From NCBI GenBank assembly GCA_963783355.1, contig CAWANF010000002.1, positions 248,001 through 312,000 of the forward strand: a DNA stretch of 64,000 bases, read 5' to 3'. How positions within the stretch are numbered: position 1 is the first letter of the stretch; every line of letters starts with the position of its first letter. A model generated the notes under the pieces. The model made no database searches and was not told the DNA's origin. It was given only the letters and a program-made list of their open reading frames with translations. Origin of the DNA: CAWANF01 sp963783355 (lineage in GTDB: Bacteria > Bacteroidota > Rhodothermia > Balneolales > DATFMH01). Of this stretch, positions 46,968-56,984 are shown in pieces. A program made the translations under genes and the position numbers.

Positions 46968-49811
46968 TCAGATGGATACAGAATGATGTCCCAGCGCTTC
47001 TTTGACGAGATCACTCAATTTTCCCAGGCTTTCTTCCTGATTATTACCTAAATCGATACTGATAACCCGTCGCTTATGCTTGCGCAAAGCCTCCATATCC
47101 CCAAGAGCCTGCGCTTTTTTAAAAATTCCAAATGAATAGGAACGATCCGGAAGTTTCAAATCGGTTTTGCCATCTCCGGTTAGCTGAATGAACAACCCGG
47201 AATTGGGTCCGCCTTTGTGATATTGTCCTGTTGAATGCAAAAAGCGCGGGCCATAACCAATCGTAGTGGCGATCCGCAACTCTTTTTGGACCCTGTCCCG
47301 AATCCCCTGCAACAAGGCATTCATTCGTTCTGATTCTGTCAGGTAAGCCTGAATCGAAAGATAATCACCGGGCCGGGCCAGATGAAAAAACTCATGAAGG
47401 AGTTCATGGCTGCTTTCATTGATCTCTTCATAATAAAATTTAAGATCTCCATCTACAGTTTCCGGCTTAATATCGGGTAATTTACCTTTTTCGCTCACTT
47501 CTTTGAGTAAACGGTCGGTGTTGTCTTTGCTTTCCTGAACATTAGGCTGATTGAAAGCATTAATTCCAATAACGGCACCGGCAACAGCGGTAGTAATTTC
47601 CCAGCGATAGAATTCCTGAACGATATCTTTTTTATCCTTCAGCATTATCTCTATAACCGGGTGGCCTTTTTCTTTAAGGCTTTTGATCTTCTCTTTTCTT
47701 TGCTCCGTATTTTCCGGTTCTAGGTACAGGTTTACAAAAACACGATCATCTCCGTAAAACTCGGGATCCATCAAAGACTCTCCGGTAACCGGCAGAATTC
47801 CTTTTCCCTCCTTACCAGTGCTTTCCGCCAGTAATTGTTCCAGCCACATTCCCAGTGTCGACAGGGATGGGGTAGTCAGAAATGTCAGTTTATCTTTATC
47901 CTCTCTTGCAAGTTCACCAATGACAACACCCAGCTTGAATGCCGTATTTTCATTGAATTCAGACCTGCTGGCATTCTTCATATCCAAAGCTCTGGATAAC
48001 AAATCGGCTACATCCAGACCCATAAGAGCAGCTGGAACGAGCCCGAAATAGGAAAGTGCCGAATATCGCCCGCCAATATCTTCAAAATTCAAGAATACAT
48101 GACGAAAATGGCGTTCTTTGCCAGCTTGAACCAAGTGTGATCCTGGATCGGTGATGGCGACAAAATGTTCCCCGGCTTTGTCTTTATCTATTTTAGATAG
48201 TTTATCGTAGAAATAATCCATAAAAGCCAACGGTTCGGCTGTCGAACCCGATTTACTGGCCACAATGAAGAGTGTCTTTTCGGGATTTATGTTTTTCTCG
48301 AGTTTAGCTATGGTTCCCGGATCCGTAGAATCCAACACGGTAACAGGCAGGCCATTTTCGGTGGTTTTCAATGATTCCGAGAATACCAATGGGGCCAGGC
48401 TGCTTCCACCCATGCCCATGTGGACAACATGCTTGTATCCCGCTTTTTTCACTTCCTCCCGAATTTGCTCTAAACGGGGCAAAGCCGCAATCATTTTATC
48501 CAGAACATCAACCCAGCCCAACGCGTTGCGAATGATTTTGGCATCATCAGGATTATCTTTCCACAAACGACTATCCCTGTTCCAAAAACGATCAACCAGG
48601 TTTTCTGTTGACCACTTTTTTATAATTGTACTGTATTCCCCTTTATTTTCAAGAGATACTAATACATTGTCATTCAATTTACTGACAAGCTTTACATCAC
48701 ACTTTTTGTTAAGTGTATCCATTAATTTATTAAACGGTTTTATAAACTTGTCGACTCCTTCGTCTTCCAGTTGTTGCGTAACCTGATGGATATCTATTCC
48801 AAGTTCCGGGAGCATCTTGAAAACATATTGTGCGTCATCAAGTCCTTTCTCTAACCGTTGCTCAGGATTTCCGTGATCCCGATATGCTTCCAGCGTTTCC
48901 ATTGGAATGGTATTTACTGTTTCCGGCCCGATTAATGCTTCAACATATTTGACATCGTTGTAATCCGGATTTTTAGTACTGGTACTCGCCCAGAGAACAC
49001 GTTGCTCTCGCGCTCCTTTTTTCTTCAATTCTTTAAAACGATCCAGTGAATAAACACCTTTATAAATCTGGTAAGCCAGTTCTGCGCTGGCGATCGCCAC
49101 CTGTCCATGTAGTTTTTGAGCAATAGACGATTTTTCTTTATCAGGACCATTTATCAGATCCTCTAAAACAGGATCCACCAACACGTCAATCCGGCTCAGA
49201 AAGAAGCTGGCGACGGAGGCAATATTGTCAATCGGTTTATTGGATTTTACACGATCTTCCAGCCCCGCTAAATAGGCATCTGTCACCTCCTTATAACGCT
49301 CTAAACCAAATAATAAAGTTACATTGATATTTATGCCTTCACTTATCAGCTGGCGAATGGCCGGTAATCCTTCTTTTGTACCGGGTACCTTTATCATCAC
49401 ATTCGGACGATCTACTTTTTTCCAAAGCCTGCGGGCTTCTTCAATGGTTTTTTCAGTATCGTGAGCCAATTCAGGTGAAACTTCGAGGCTTACATACCCG
49501 TCCAAGCCATTCGTTTTCTCATAAACAGACCGAAAAAGATCGGTGGCATGCTGAACATCGGCTACCGTCAGTTCCTCGTAAACTTCACTTGCTGAGTTTC
49601 CTGCCCTGACCAGCAATTCAATCGCCTGGTCATAATCTTCACTATTGTTAATAGCTTTCTCAAAAATAGCAGGATTTGAGGTCACACCCCGCAAATTATC
49701 TTCTTCAATTAATTGTTTCAATGAACCATCAACCAGGATTCCGCGGCGGATGAAATCCAGCCATATGCTTTGTCCCAGTTCAGGTATTTTTTTTAGTGGA
49801 TTATTTTTCAT
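46968..49811 (-). CDS. tal-pgi: Bifunctional transaldolase / glucose-6-phosphate isomerase
   Basis: The protein is about 947 residues from the ATG at 49811, which follows a strong AAGGAG at eight bases; an earlier ATG at 49838 lacks such a site. The transaldolase half (about 1-365) has QSIWLDFIRRGIL, GVTSNPAIFEKAI and the Schiff-base lysine in NVMIKVPGTKEG. The isomerase half follows with HMGMGGSSLAPLVFS, FIVASKSGSTAEPLAFMDYF and GGRYSALSYFGLVPAALMG. Such fusions occur in cyanobacteria, actinobacteria and some other groups. It joins the non-oxidative and glycolytic ends of the pathway. The start overlaps the rpiB stop by 11 bases. Confidence 0.95.
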   Translation of the reverse strand: MKNNPLKKIPELGQSIWLDFIRRGILVDGSLKQLIEEDNLRGVTSNPAIFEKAINNSEDYDQAIELLVRAGNSASEVYEELTVADVQHATDLFRSVYEKTNGLDGYVSLEVSPELAHDTEKTIEEARRLWKKVDRPNVMIKVPGTKEGLPAIRQLISEGININVTLLFGLERYKEVTDAYLAGLEDRVKSNKPIDNIASVASFFLSRIDVLVDPVLEDLINGPDKEKSSIAQKLHGQVAIASAELAYQIYKGVYSLDRFKELKKKGAREQRVLWASTSTKNPDYNDVKYVEALIGPETVNTIPMETLEAYRDHGNPEQRLEKGLDDAQYVFKMLPELGIDIHQVTQQLEDEGVDKFIKPFNKLMDTLNKKCDVKLVSKLNDNVLVSLENKGEYSTIIKKWSTENLVDRFWNRDSRLWKDNPDDAKIIRNALGWVDVLDKMIAALPRLEQIREEVKKAGYKHVVHMGMGGSSLAPLVFSESLKTTENGLPVTVLDSTDPGTIAKLEKNINPEKTLFIVASKSGSTAEPLAFMDYFYDKLSKIDKDKAGEHFVAITDPGSHLVQAGKERHFRHVFLNFEDIGGRYSALSYFGLVPAALMGLDVADLLSRALDMKNASRSEFNENTAFKLGVVIGELAREDKDKLTFLTTPSLSTLGMWLEQLLAESTGKEGKGILPVTGESLMDPEFYGDDRVFVNLYLEPENTEQRKEKIKSLKEKGHPVIEIMLKDKKDIVQEFYRWEITTAVAGAVIGINAFNQPNVQESKDNTDRLLKEVSEKGKLPDIKPETVDGDLKFYYEEINESSHELLHEFFHLARPGDYLSIQAYLTESERMNALLQGIRDRVQKELRIATTIGYGPRFLHSTGQYHKGGPNSGLFIQLTGDGKTDLKLPDRSYSFGIFKKAQALGDMEALRKHKRRVISIDLGNNQEESLGKLSDLVKEALGHHSVSI

Positions 49812-50262
49812 TTCTTGTTCTCCTTTCATATTCATCAATTTTTGCGATGCGTCTTTTATGACGCTCGGCGCCGCTGAATTCAGCTTCTAAATAAATTCGA
49901 ATCAATTCTATGGCCAGCGACGGACCAATTACACGCCCGCCGAGGCACAAAATGTTCATATTATCGTCTTCAACTCCTTGTTTCGCTGAAAAAGCGTCGT
50001 GTATCAACGCCGCTCGTACACCTACTACTTTATTGGCCGCTATAGAGGCGCCAACACCACTGCCGCATATCGCAATGCCCCTGTTGACGGTGCCCGCAGA
50101 TACAGCTTCAGCAAGAGGAATAATGAAATCCGGATAATCATCGCCATTTTTTAATTCATAGGCGCCAAAATCATGAACCTCATAACCTTTCGATTTTAAA
50201 AGTTCTTTAACTGAAGCTTTCAGTTCAAAGCCTCCGTGATCAGTTGCTATTCCAATTTTCAT
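49801..50262 (-). CDS. rpiB: Ribose-5-phosphate isomerase B
   Basis: This 153-residue LacA/RpiB-fold enzyme has KIGIATDHGGFELK at the N-terminus, the active-site cysteine in GIAICGSGVGASIAANKV, and NILCLGGRVIGPSLA. It interconverts ribose 5-phosphate and ribulose 5-phosphate, and so follows Gnd. Its C-terminus overlaps the start of the tal-pgi gene, implying translational coupling. Confidence 0.94.
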   Translation of the reverse strand: MKIGIATDHGGFELKASVKELLKSKGYEVHDFGAYELKNGDDYPDFIIPLAEAVSAGTVNRGIAICGSGVGASIAANKVVGVRAALIHDAFSAKQGVEDDNMNILCLGGRVIGPSLAIELIRIYLEAEFSGAERHKRRIAKIDEYERRTRNEK

Positions 50263-50290
50263 AGATTATACATTAACTAAAATCATTAAT

Positions 50291-51265
50291 TTATTGTTTA
50301 CCATGCCATCGTATCACAACTGAGGCTGCACCAATAACGCCGGAATCGTTATGCAGACCTGCTGGTAATATTTTCAAACCTGATCTTGCCGTAGACAACG
50401 CCTTCTCTTGTATAATGCTTTTTAACTGCCCGATCATTTCCGGATTGCCTTCAATAACGCCACCCCCGAGGACGAGATATTCCGGATTGAAGGTATTTAC
50501 TATCCCGATGAGCCCGGCGGCAAGATCTGAGGTTACCGCGTCAAAAACTTCTTTAGCTAATGGATCTCCTTCATGAAGTGCTTCAGAAACCGATTTAGCT
50601 GTTATATCATCTGCTTTTCCATTCGTTTTCATCAGGATCAAAGAATCCTGGTGAGTGTTCTTTGAAAATTTCTCCTTTGCTCTTCGGGCAATGGCCCAGC
50701 CACCGGCCAGCGATTCAAGGCATCCCCTGTTTCCGCAATGACATTCCGGGCCACCAGACAAAACGGTCATGTGCCCTAATTCACCGGCACTATTGCTATA
50801 TCCCGATAACATTTGTCCGCCACTTACGATACCTCCCCCAATCCCTGTTCCGACAAAAACACAAACCATATCCTCGCTTCCTTTTCCTGAACCGTGAATC
50901 CATTCCCCCCAGGCGGCAGCCCGAACATCATTCAAAACCATTACGGGAATCTGTAACTGGCTTTCAAGATTATCTTTTAGCGGGAGGTTTTTCCATTTCA
51001 AATTCGGTGCATAAATCACTTTTCCGGATTTTTTTTCAATCTGTCCGGCAACACCAATTCCCATCCCAACCGGAGATCCTTCTTTATGATCCGATACTTT
51101 TTTAACCAGATCGACTATTTGTTGCTGGATTGAGGCCGCGCCATCTGCAACATCGGTTTTCACACGTTGACGGTGTTCTATTTCTCCATCTTCATTAACC
51201 AATGCTGCTTCAATTTTTGTGCCGCCGAGGTCAACTCCGACGGCCCATTGTTTTATACTCATCAT
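50291..51265 (-). CDS. ROK-family glucokinase
   Basis: The 324-residue sugar kinase has the N-terminal ATP loop AVGVDLGGTKIEAALV, the catalytic aspartate in VMVLNDVRAAAWGEW, GIGGGIVSGGQMLSG, the ROK zinc motif ECHCGNRGCLESLAGGWAI, and a final NPEYLVLGGGVI. These fit a glucose- or N-acetylmannosamine-type kinase, and placement in the glucose block favours glucose. It yields glucose 6-phosphate for Zwf and Pgi. AAAGGA stands a few bases before the twin ATG start. Confidence 0.9.
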   Translation of the reverse strand: MMSIKQWAVGVDLGGTKIEAALVNEDGEIEHRQRVKTDVADGAASIQQQIVDLVKKVSDHKEGSPVGMGIGVAGQIEKKSGKVIYAPNLKWKNLPLKDNLESQLQIPVMVLNDVRAAAWGEWIHGSGKGSEDMVCVFVGTGIGGGIVSGGQMLSGYSNSAGELGHMTVLSGGPECHCGNRGCLESLAGGWAIARRAKEKFSKNTHQDSLILMKTNGKADDITAKSVSEALHEGDPLAKEVFDAVTSDLAAGLIGIVNTFNPEYLVLGGGVIEGNPEMIGQLKSIIQEKALSTARSGLKILPAGLHNDSGVIGAASVVIRWHGKQ

Positions 51266-51298
51266 AGTATCCTTTACTTAAAGCTCTTCTTTTTTGCA

Positions 51299-53998
51299 CT
51301 ATTTAAGAGTCTCACCACTCTGTTGTATCAACTTTGCAATTAAAGCTGTCCAACCGGTTTGATGGCTCGCACCCAAACCAGCGCCATTGTCACCATGATA
51401 ATATTCGTAGAAAAGCACTATATCGTTGAAATTCGGGTCATTCTGAAACTTTTCGATATCGCCGAAAACCGGGCGTTTTCCTTCATCATTTTTCAAAAAG
51501 ATGCGAATCAGCCGTCTGGATAATTCGGTTGAGACATCCCATAAATTCATTTCATTCCCCGATCCCGCCGGACATTCAATTTTAAAGTCATCGCCGTAGT
51601 AATAATCAAACTTTTGTATTGCTTCGATAATCAGGTAGTTCAACGGCGACCATACCGGTCCGCGCCAGTTTGAGTTACCACCATAAATTCCTGTTCTTGA
51701 CTCCGCCGGCTGATATTGAATCTGGTACGTCTCATTATTTAAAGTCAGTTTGTAGGGATGATCTTTATGATATTTCGATAAGGATCGAATACCATAGGGC
51801 GATAGAAATTCGTTCTCATCAAGTGTATAATTGAGGATTTTCCTGAGCCGTTCTTTATTCACGACCGACAATAACCTCCGGTTGCCCTCCCCCAGTTTGG
51901 TTACGGAAGCAATATTGGTACAAATATCGGGACGATTTGTCAGAAACCAGCCTAAACGCTCCCTGAAACCCGGTAAAATATTTAAAATGTCGTCGTCAAG
52001 AGTTTCAACGGCCAGCAAAGGTACCAGACCAACCAAAGAACGTACTTTTAAGTCCTGAGATTCACCATTATGGTAATGAAGAACATCATAATAGAAATTA
52101 TCTTCTTCGTCCCAAAGATCGGTTCCGTCATCTCCTCTTGCGGTCGGACGATCGTTCATGGCATGCGATATATAAAAGAAATGTTCGAGAAATTTTGTCG
52201 CCACATCTTCGTAGGTTTGATCCTTCCGGGCCAATTCCAGTGCCATAGCCAGCATATTCAGACAAAACATGGCCATCCAGCTGGTTCCATCCGATTGGTC
52301 AAGGTGACCATCGACCGGTAATTTCTCACTACGATTAAACACCCCGATATTATCCATACCCAGGAATCCACCTTGGAACACATTCAGATCTTCGGTGTCT
52401 TTTCGGTTCACCCACCAGGTAAAATTGATGAGCAACTTATGAAATATCCGTTCTAAAAATTGGTAATCGCCTTTTCCTTTTATCCGGCGTTCAATACGGA
52501 AAACCCGCAATGCGGCCCACGCGTGTACCGGTGGATTGACATCATCAAAACCCCATTCATATGCCGGTAGCTGCCCGTTGGGGTGCATATACCATTCCCG
52601 CAAAAATAAAATGAGCTGTTCTTTTGCAAAATCCGGATCCATCAAAGCCATTGGTATACAGTGAAAAGCCAAATCCCAGGACGCATACCAGGGATATTCC
52701 CATTTATCGGGCATCGAGATAACATCCGAATTGTCTATATGACGCCAATCGCTGTTTCGTCCCTTCAACCGATCTTCTGGTGGAGCCGGCTGAGTTGGAT
52801 CGCCCATCAGCCATTTTCGCACATTATAGTGGTAGAATTGCTTGTTCCACAATAAACCGGAAAGCGCCTGCCGCTGAATGTTTTTAAGATCGTCTGAAAC
52901 TCCATCAGGTAAAATCTTACTAAAAAAAGTATCGGCTTCCTTTTTCCGTTTCGTAAACAATTTATCAAAGTTCCCGTCCAGTGAATCTTCGCCGGGTTCA
53001 TCAAACATCAGCCGCAGTTTAATAGTTTTAGTCTTTCCGGCGCCAACCTTCAATTGGTAATGTACTGCTGATTTCGTCCCATACATTTCAGGATTCACCA
53101 ATTCATCACGCTGATGTATGAAGTATTCATTAATACCGTCTTTCACATAATCGGTTCTGTTTTTTGATCCTGGAAAAAGAGCCTCATAATTGGTCTCATT
53201 TTCGGTAAATAGAATACCTTTGTATTCGTCCGGCTTTTCACAGAGCAGCCAATAGGTACCCAACCTGGCATGATCCGCCCGTACGACGTCATATTTATCA
53301 TTACATTTAGATTGATCCCTGTATAAAACCGGACGTTCGTGATCTTTGGTCCACGACCAGATATTCCGAAACCATAACGACGGAAGAAGATGTATTTCGG
53401 CATCATCAGAACCCCGGTTAATGACATTTATTCGAATCTGAATATCTTCAGCATCCGCTTTGGCATATTCCACATAAATGTCGAAATAACGATCATCGTC
53501 GAATATCCCGGTATCGATAAGCTCATATTCGGGATCATTTTTACTTCTTTTCCGATTCTCTTCTTTCAATTTTTGATATGGAAAAGCTTCTTGTGGATAT
53601 TTATACAGGTATTTCATGTACGAATGTGTCGGGGTGTTGTCGAGATAGTAATAATATTCTTTCACATCCTCTCCATGGTTTCCTTCCTTACCACCTAAAC
53701 CGAACAAACGCTCTTTAATGATTTCATCTTTCCCGTTCCATGTTGCAATGGCAAAACACAGATGTTGCTTACTATCACAGATACCGGCTATTCCGTCTTC
53801 GTTCCATCGATAAGCCCGTTTATTAGCATGTTCGAAAGGCAGGTAATCCCAGGCTTCGCCATTGTTGCTATAATCTTCACGAACGGTACCCCATTCTCTT
53901 TCCGACAAATAAGGACCCCATCGTTTCCATTTCTTTTTTTCATCGGATGCTTCCTGAAGTCGAATAGATTCAGCATCCATTTTTAGTGTTTTGCTCAT
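51299..53998 (-). CDS. GH63-type glucosidase (MGH1-like)
   Basis: This 899-residue cytosolic protein begins KRWGPYLSEREWGTVREDYSNNGEAWDYL, the common start of bacterial GH63-like glucosidases. The alpha-toroid catalytic region lies around WYASWDLAFHCIPMALMDP and DGHLDQSDGTSWMAMF, with further conserved FQGGFLGMDNIG and GNSNWRGPVWSPLNYLIIEA. The family hydrolyses alpha-glucosides; bacterial relatives include mannosylglycerate- and glucosylglycerate-acting hydrolases (MGH/GGH) and mannosyl-oligosaccharide glucosidases. A glucosylglycerate-type substrate is worth noting because a gpgS gene lies about 6 kb downstream. It is the first gene of the minus-strand block. No signal peptide is visible. 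Confidence 0.85.
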   Translation of the reverse strand: MSKTLKMDAESIRLQEASDEKKKWKRWGPYLSEREWGTVREDYSNNGEAWDYLPFEHANKRAYRWNEDGIAGICDSKQHLCFAIATWNGKDEIIKERLFGLGGKEGNHGEDVKEYYYYLDNTPTHSYMKYLYKYPQEAFPYQKLKEENRKRSKNDPEYELIDTGIFDDDRYFDIYVEYAKADAEDIQIRINVINRGSDDAEIHLLPSLWFRNIWSWTKDHERPVLYRDQSKCNDKYDVVRADHARLGTYWLLCEKPDEYKGILFTENETNYEALFPGSKNRTDYVKDGINEYFIHQRDELVNPEMYGTKSAVHYQLKVGAGKTKTIKLRLMFDEPGEDSLDGNFDKLFTKRKKEADTFFSKILPDGVSDDLKNIQRQALSGLLWNKQFYHYNVRKWLMGDPTQPAPPEDRLKGRNSDWRHIDNSDVISMPDKWEYPWYASWDLAFHCIPMALMDPDFAKEQLILFLREWYMHPNGQLPAYEWGFDDVNPPVHAWAALRVFRIERRIKGKGDYQFLERIFHKLLINFTWWVNRKDTEDLNVFQGGFLGMDNIGVFNRSEKLPVDGHLDQSDGTSWMAMFCLNMLAMALELARKDQTYEDVATKFLEHFFYISHAMNDRPTARGDDGTDLWDEEDNFYYDVLHYHNGESQDLKVRSLVGLVPLLAVETLDDDILNILPGFRERLGWFLTNRPDICTNIASVTKLGEGNRRLLSVVNKERLRKILNYTLDENEFLSPYGIRSLSKYHKDHPYKLTLNNETYQIQYQPAESRTGIYGGNSNWRGPVWSPLNYLIIEAIQKFDYYYGDDFKIECPAGSGNEMNLWDVSTELSRRLIRIFLKNDEGKRPVFGDIEKFQNDPNFNDIVLFYEYYHGDNGAGLGASHQTGWTALIAKLIQQSGETLK

Positions 53999-54400
53999 GC
54001 CAGGCTGACCCTGATTTGGAAATACTTTGCGGCCTTAATAAATAATTGCATAATTTTTTTTAAAAATAATATCATAAATAAGTCACAGCGCATTAAATAG
54101 TTACACTCTTTCAACGAAGAACTTGCTGAATCATTGCCATTTCAAAATACAGAACACGTTAAAGCCTCATAAAATTCATCCACGTAAAAAATATGGAAGT
54201 GAGTGAGATGAAACCTAAAGTCTAAATTTTTATTCAATTTCGACGAATTTGAGATGAATAATGATAAATTTTAGAAAAAAGAAAAATAAAAGCGATTTCA
54301 ACCTAATTTTTTGTTTCCATTCTTTTTATAAATTCTTTACGTTTAGAAAAAGTTTTTGCGGGCTATTTAATCGTTCATCAAAGATTTAATATTATTTATC
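53999..54400. promoter_or_regulatory. Divergent promoter region (402 bases) of the glucoside block and cydAB
   Basis: AT-rich and without ORFs. It must contain the promoters of the minus-strand sugar block and of cydAB. I see no clear FNR-like dyad and no terminator. Confidence 0.45.
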
Positions 54401-55846
54401 ATGCATTTAGATCCAGTTTTCCTATCTCGCATACAATTCGCCCTCACCATAATGTTTCATTACATTTTTCCACCACTGACTATCGGCCTCGGTGCCATAA
54501 TGGTTATTATGGAGGGAATGTACCTGAAAACCCGTGACGATAAATATGAAATCATGACGAAATTCTGGACCAAGGTCTTTGCTGTGAATTTTGCCATGGG
54601 AGTTGCCACGGGTATCGTAATGGAATTTCAGTTTGGTACAAACTGGGCGACATACTCCCGATTTGTCGGTGATGTGTTTGGTTCGGCTCTGGCAGCCGAG
54701 GGTATTTTTGCATTTTTCCTCGAATCCGGTTTCCTGGCTGTTCTTGTTTTCGGCTGGGATCGAGTTTCGGCAAAAATGCACTTTTTTTCAACGTTGATGG
54801 TCTCTTTCGGTTCGATATTTTCAGCTATCTGGATTGTCGTAGCTAATTCGTGGCAACAGACTCCGGCCGGATTTAAGATTGCCGGTACAGGCGCGAATGC
54901 GCGGGCCGTCATCACCAGTTTTTGGGCGATGGTTTTAAATCCCTCAAGTGTGGAACGGCTGGTACACGTACTGATCGGTTCATTTATACTCGGTGCCTTT
55001 TTTGTCATGAGTATTTCAGCTTACTATATCCTGAAAAAGCGTGATCTTGAATTTGCTTCGCGTTCCTTTATGATCGCGCTCGTTTTCGGAACTGTATTTT
55101 CGATTTTAGCACCTGTCTCGGGTCACTTTGCTGCCGAAATTGTCGCAAAATATCAGCCGGCTAAGCTTGCCGCTTTCGAGGCCAACTACAAAACGGAACC
55201 GGGCCCGACGCCTATGTATATCTTCGGAATCCCTAATACTAAGGAGCAAAAAGTTGATTACGGAGTTGATATTCCGGGTATGCTCAGTTTCCTTGTGCAC
55301 GGTAATTTCACAACTCCGGTTGAAGCGATGGACCAAATTCCAAAAGCCGATCAGCCACCCGTTCCCATTCCATTTTATACCTATCATCTAATGATTGGAC
55401 TCGGAACACTCTTCATATTACTTACCTTATTTGCCTGCTTCCTCTTCTGGAAGAAAACATTGTTTGAAAAAAGATGGCTTATGTGGGTCTTCGTTTTCGC
55501 TGTTATCGGCCCCTACCTTGCCAATCAGGCCGGATGGGTAGCCGCGGAAGTCGGACGACAACCCTGGGTCGTTTATGGTTTGTTAAAGACTACGAAAAGT
55601 GTATCGAAAGCGATAACGGGTCCGGAGGTATTAATTTCCATTATCATCTTTGGACTGATCTATTCCATGCTTTTTGGTATCTGGGTTTATGTTTTGAATG
55701 ATAAAATCAAAACAGGTCCGGATGAAATCACAGCCGATCCAATGATGACCCAAAAAGGCGGTTTGCTTGAAACAGCGGCCCGGTTAGTTAATCCTTCAGG
55801 CTATTCGATGACCGGGGCAAGAGAAGAAACAGAATCAGAACAATAA
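54401..55846 (+). CDS. cydA: Cytochrome bd ubiquinol oxidase subunit I
   Basis: This 481-residue integral membrane protein is the quinol-oxidising subunit of the high-affinity bd oxidase. The heme ligand H20 lies in QFALTIMFHYIFPPLTIGLG. Conserved segments are ATGIVMEFQFGTNWATYSRFVGDVFGSALAAEG, the FLESGFLAVLVFGW helix and the signature EVGRQPWVVYGLLKT. The periplasmic Q-loop is of the short type. It lies 23 bases before cydB. Confidence 0.96.
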   Translation: MHLDPVFLSRIQFALTIMFHYIFPPLTIGLGAIMVIMEGMYLKTRDDKYEIMTKFWTKVFAVNFAMGVATGIVMEFQFGTNWATYSRFVGDVFGSALAAEGIFAFFLESGFLAVLVFGWDRVSAKMHFFSTLMVSFGSIFSAIWIVVANSWQQTPAGFKIAGTGANARAVITSFWAMVLNPSSVERLVHVLIGSFILGAFFVMSISAYYILKKRDLEFASRSFMIALVFGTVFSILAPVSGHFAAEIVAKYQPAKLAAFEANYKTEPGPTPMYIFGIPNTKEQKVDYGVDIPGMLSFLVHGNFTTPVEAMDQIPKADQPPVPIPFYTYHLMIGLGTLFILLTLFACFLFWKKTLFEKRWLMWVFVFAVIGPYLANQAGWVAAEVGRQPWVVYGLLKTTKSVSKAITGPEVLISIIIFGLIYSMLFGIWVYVLNDKIKTGPDEITADPMMTQKGGLLETAARLVNPSGYSMTGAREETESEQ

Positions 55847-55869
55847 TCATTGAAATATCAGGAGTTAAA

Positions 55870-56886
55870 ATGGACTTACACATTTTCTGGTTCATCCTTT
55901 TAGGTGTTTTATTGACCGGGTATGCCATCCTCGATGGATTTGACCTCGGTGTTGGAATATTGCATTTAACAGCTGAAAATGATAAAGAACGCCGTATTTT
56001 CATGAATTCCATCGGCCCACTTTGGGATGGCAACGAGGTGTGGCTCGTGACTTTCGGCGGCGCTTTGTTTGCCGCATTTCCGGATGCCTATGCAACGGCA
56101 TTTTCCGGGTTTTATCTCGCATTTATGGTGCTTCTTTTTGCCCTGATTTTCAGAGCGGTATCAATGGAATTTCGAAGTAAGGCCAGTTCAAAAAAATGGC
56201 GTAAAACATGGGATATTTCCTTTTTTGCAGCCAGTACGCTCGCCACGTTTTTATTCGGTGTAGCTATTGGCAATGCCATACAGGGAATGCCCATCGGGGC
56301 TGACAAAGAATTTGCCGGCACTTTCTTTGACTTGCTGCATCCTTATGCACTGTTAGTCGGCCTGCTTGCCGTGGCGACTTTTGCAATGCACGGAGCCATT
56401 TATCTGCATCTGAAAACAACTGGTGACCTGCAAAAGAAAATAACCCGCCAGATGTGGCGTATGTTTGGCTTTTTCCTCATTCTGTACATCCTGACCACAA
56501 TGTATACGCTAGTTTCTGAACCGTATGTGATACATAACTTTAAGAATGATCCTTGGGCCTGGCTCGTTGTTGTATTGAACGTCTTCGCTATTGCTAATAT
56601 TCCCCGTGCTATTTATAAGGACAAGCCATTATACGCATTTCTGTCTTCCTGCTTTACTATTGCAGCACTGACATTTCTTTTTGGAATTGCCCTGTTCCCC
56701 AATTTGATCGTTTCCACTATAAATCCTCAGTATAATTTGACGATTTATAACGCGGCATCGACACTCAAGACACTGGGAATCATGAGAAATATTGCATTTA
56801 TCGGAATGCCATTTGTCCTGACCTATACGGTAATCATCTACTGGATTTTCCGCGGAAAAGTGGAGTTGGGGAAATTCAGTTATTAA
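55870..56886 (+). CDS. cydB: Cytochrome bd ubiquinol oxidase subunit II
   Basis: The 338-residue partner of CydA has its defining N-terminus, WFILLGVLLTGYAILDGFDLGVGILHL, and NSIGPLWDGNEVWLVTFGGALFAAFP. About eight to nine helices are visible. A strong AGGAG lies five bases before the ATG. The operon ends with the terminator at 56909-56948. No cydCD assembly genes or CydX-like short ORF follow directly. Confidence 0.96.
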   Translation: MDLHIFWFILLGVLLTGYAILDGFDLGVGILHLTAENDKERRIFMNSIGPLWDGNEVWLVTFGGALFAAFPDAYATAFSGFYLAFMVLLFALIFRAVSMEFRSKASSKKWRKTWDISFFAASTLATFLFGVAIGNAIQGMPIGADKEFAGTFFDLLHPYALLVGLLAVATFAMHGAIYLHLKTTGDLQKKITRQMWRMFGFFLILYILTTMYTLVSEPYVIHNFKNDPWAWLVVVLNVFAIANIPRAIYKDKPLYAFLSSCFTIAALTFLFGIALFPNLIVSTINPQYNLTIYNAASTLKTLGIMRNIAFIGMPFVLTYTVIIYWIFRGKVELGKFSY

Positions 56887-56908
56887 TATTTTTCACTAAT
56901 TGCACGAA

Positions 56909-56948
56909 GAAAGCGCAATCGAATTATTCGGTTGTGCTTTCTTTATTA
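56909..56948 (+). terminator. Rho-independent terminator after cydB
   Basis: Fifteen-base arms, GAAAGCGCAATCGAA and TTCGGTTGTGCTTTC (two G-T pairs), form a long stem with a three-base loop followed by TTTATT. Confidence 0.85.
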
Positions 56949-56984
56949 TATTGAGGCGAAATTACCTGATAGATAAGCAGAAGC

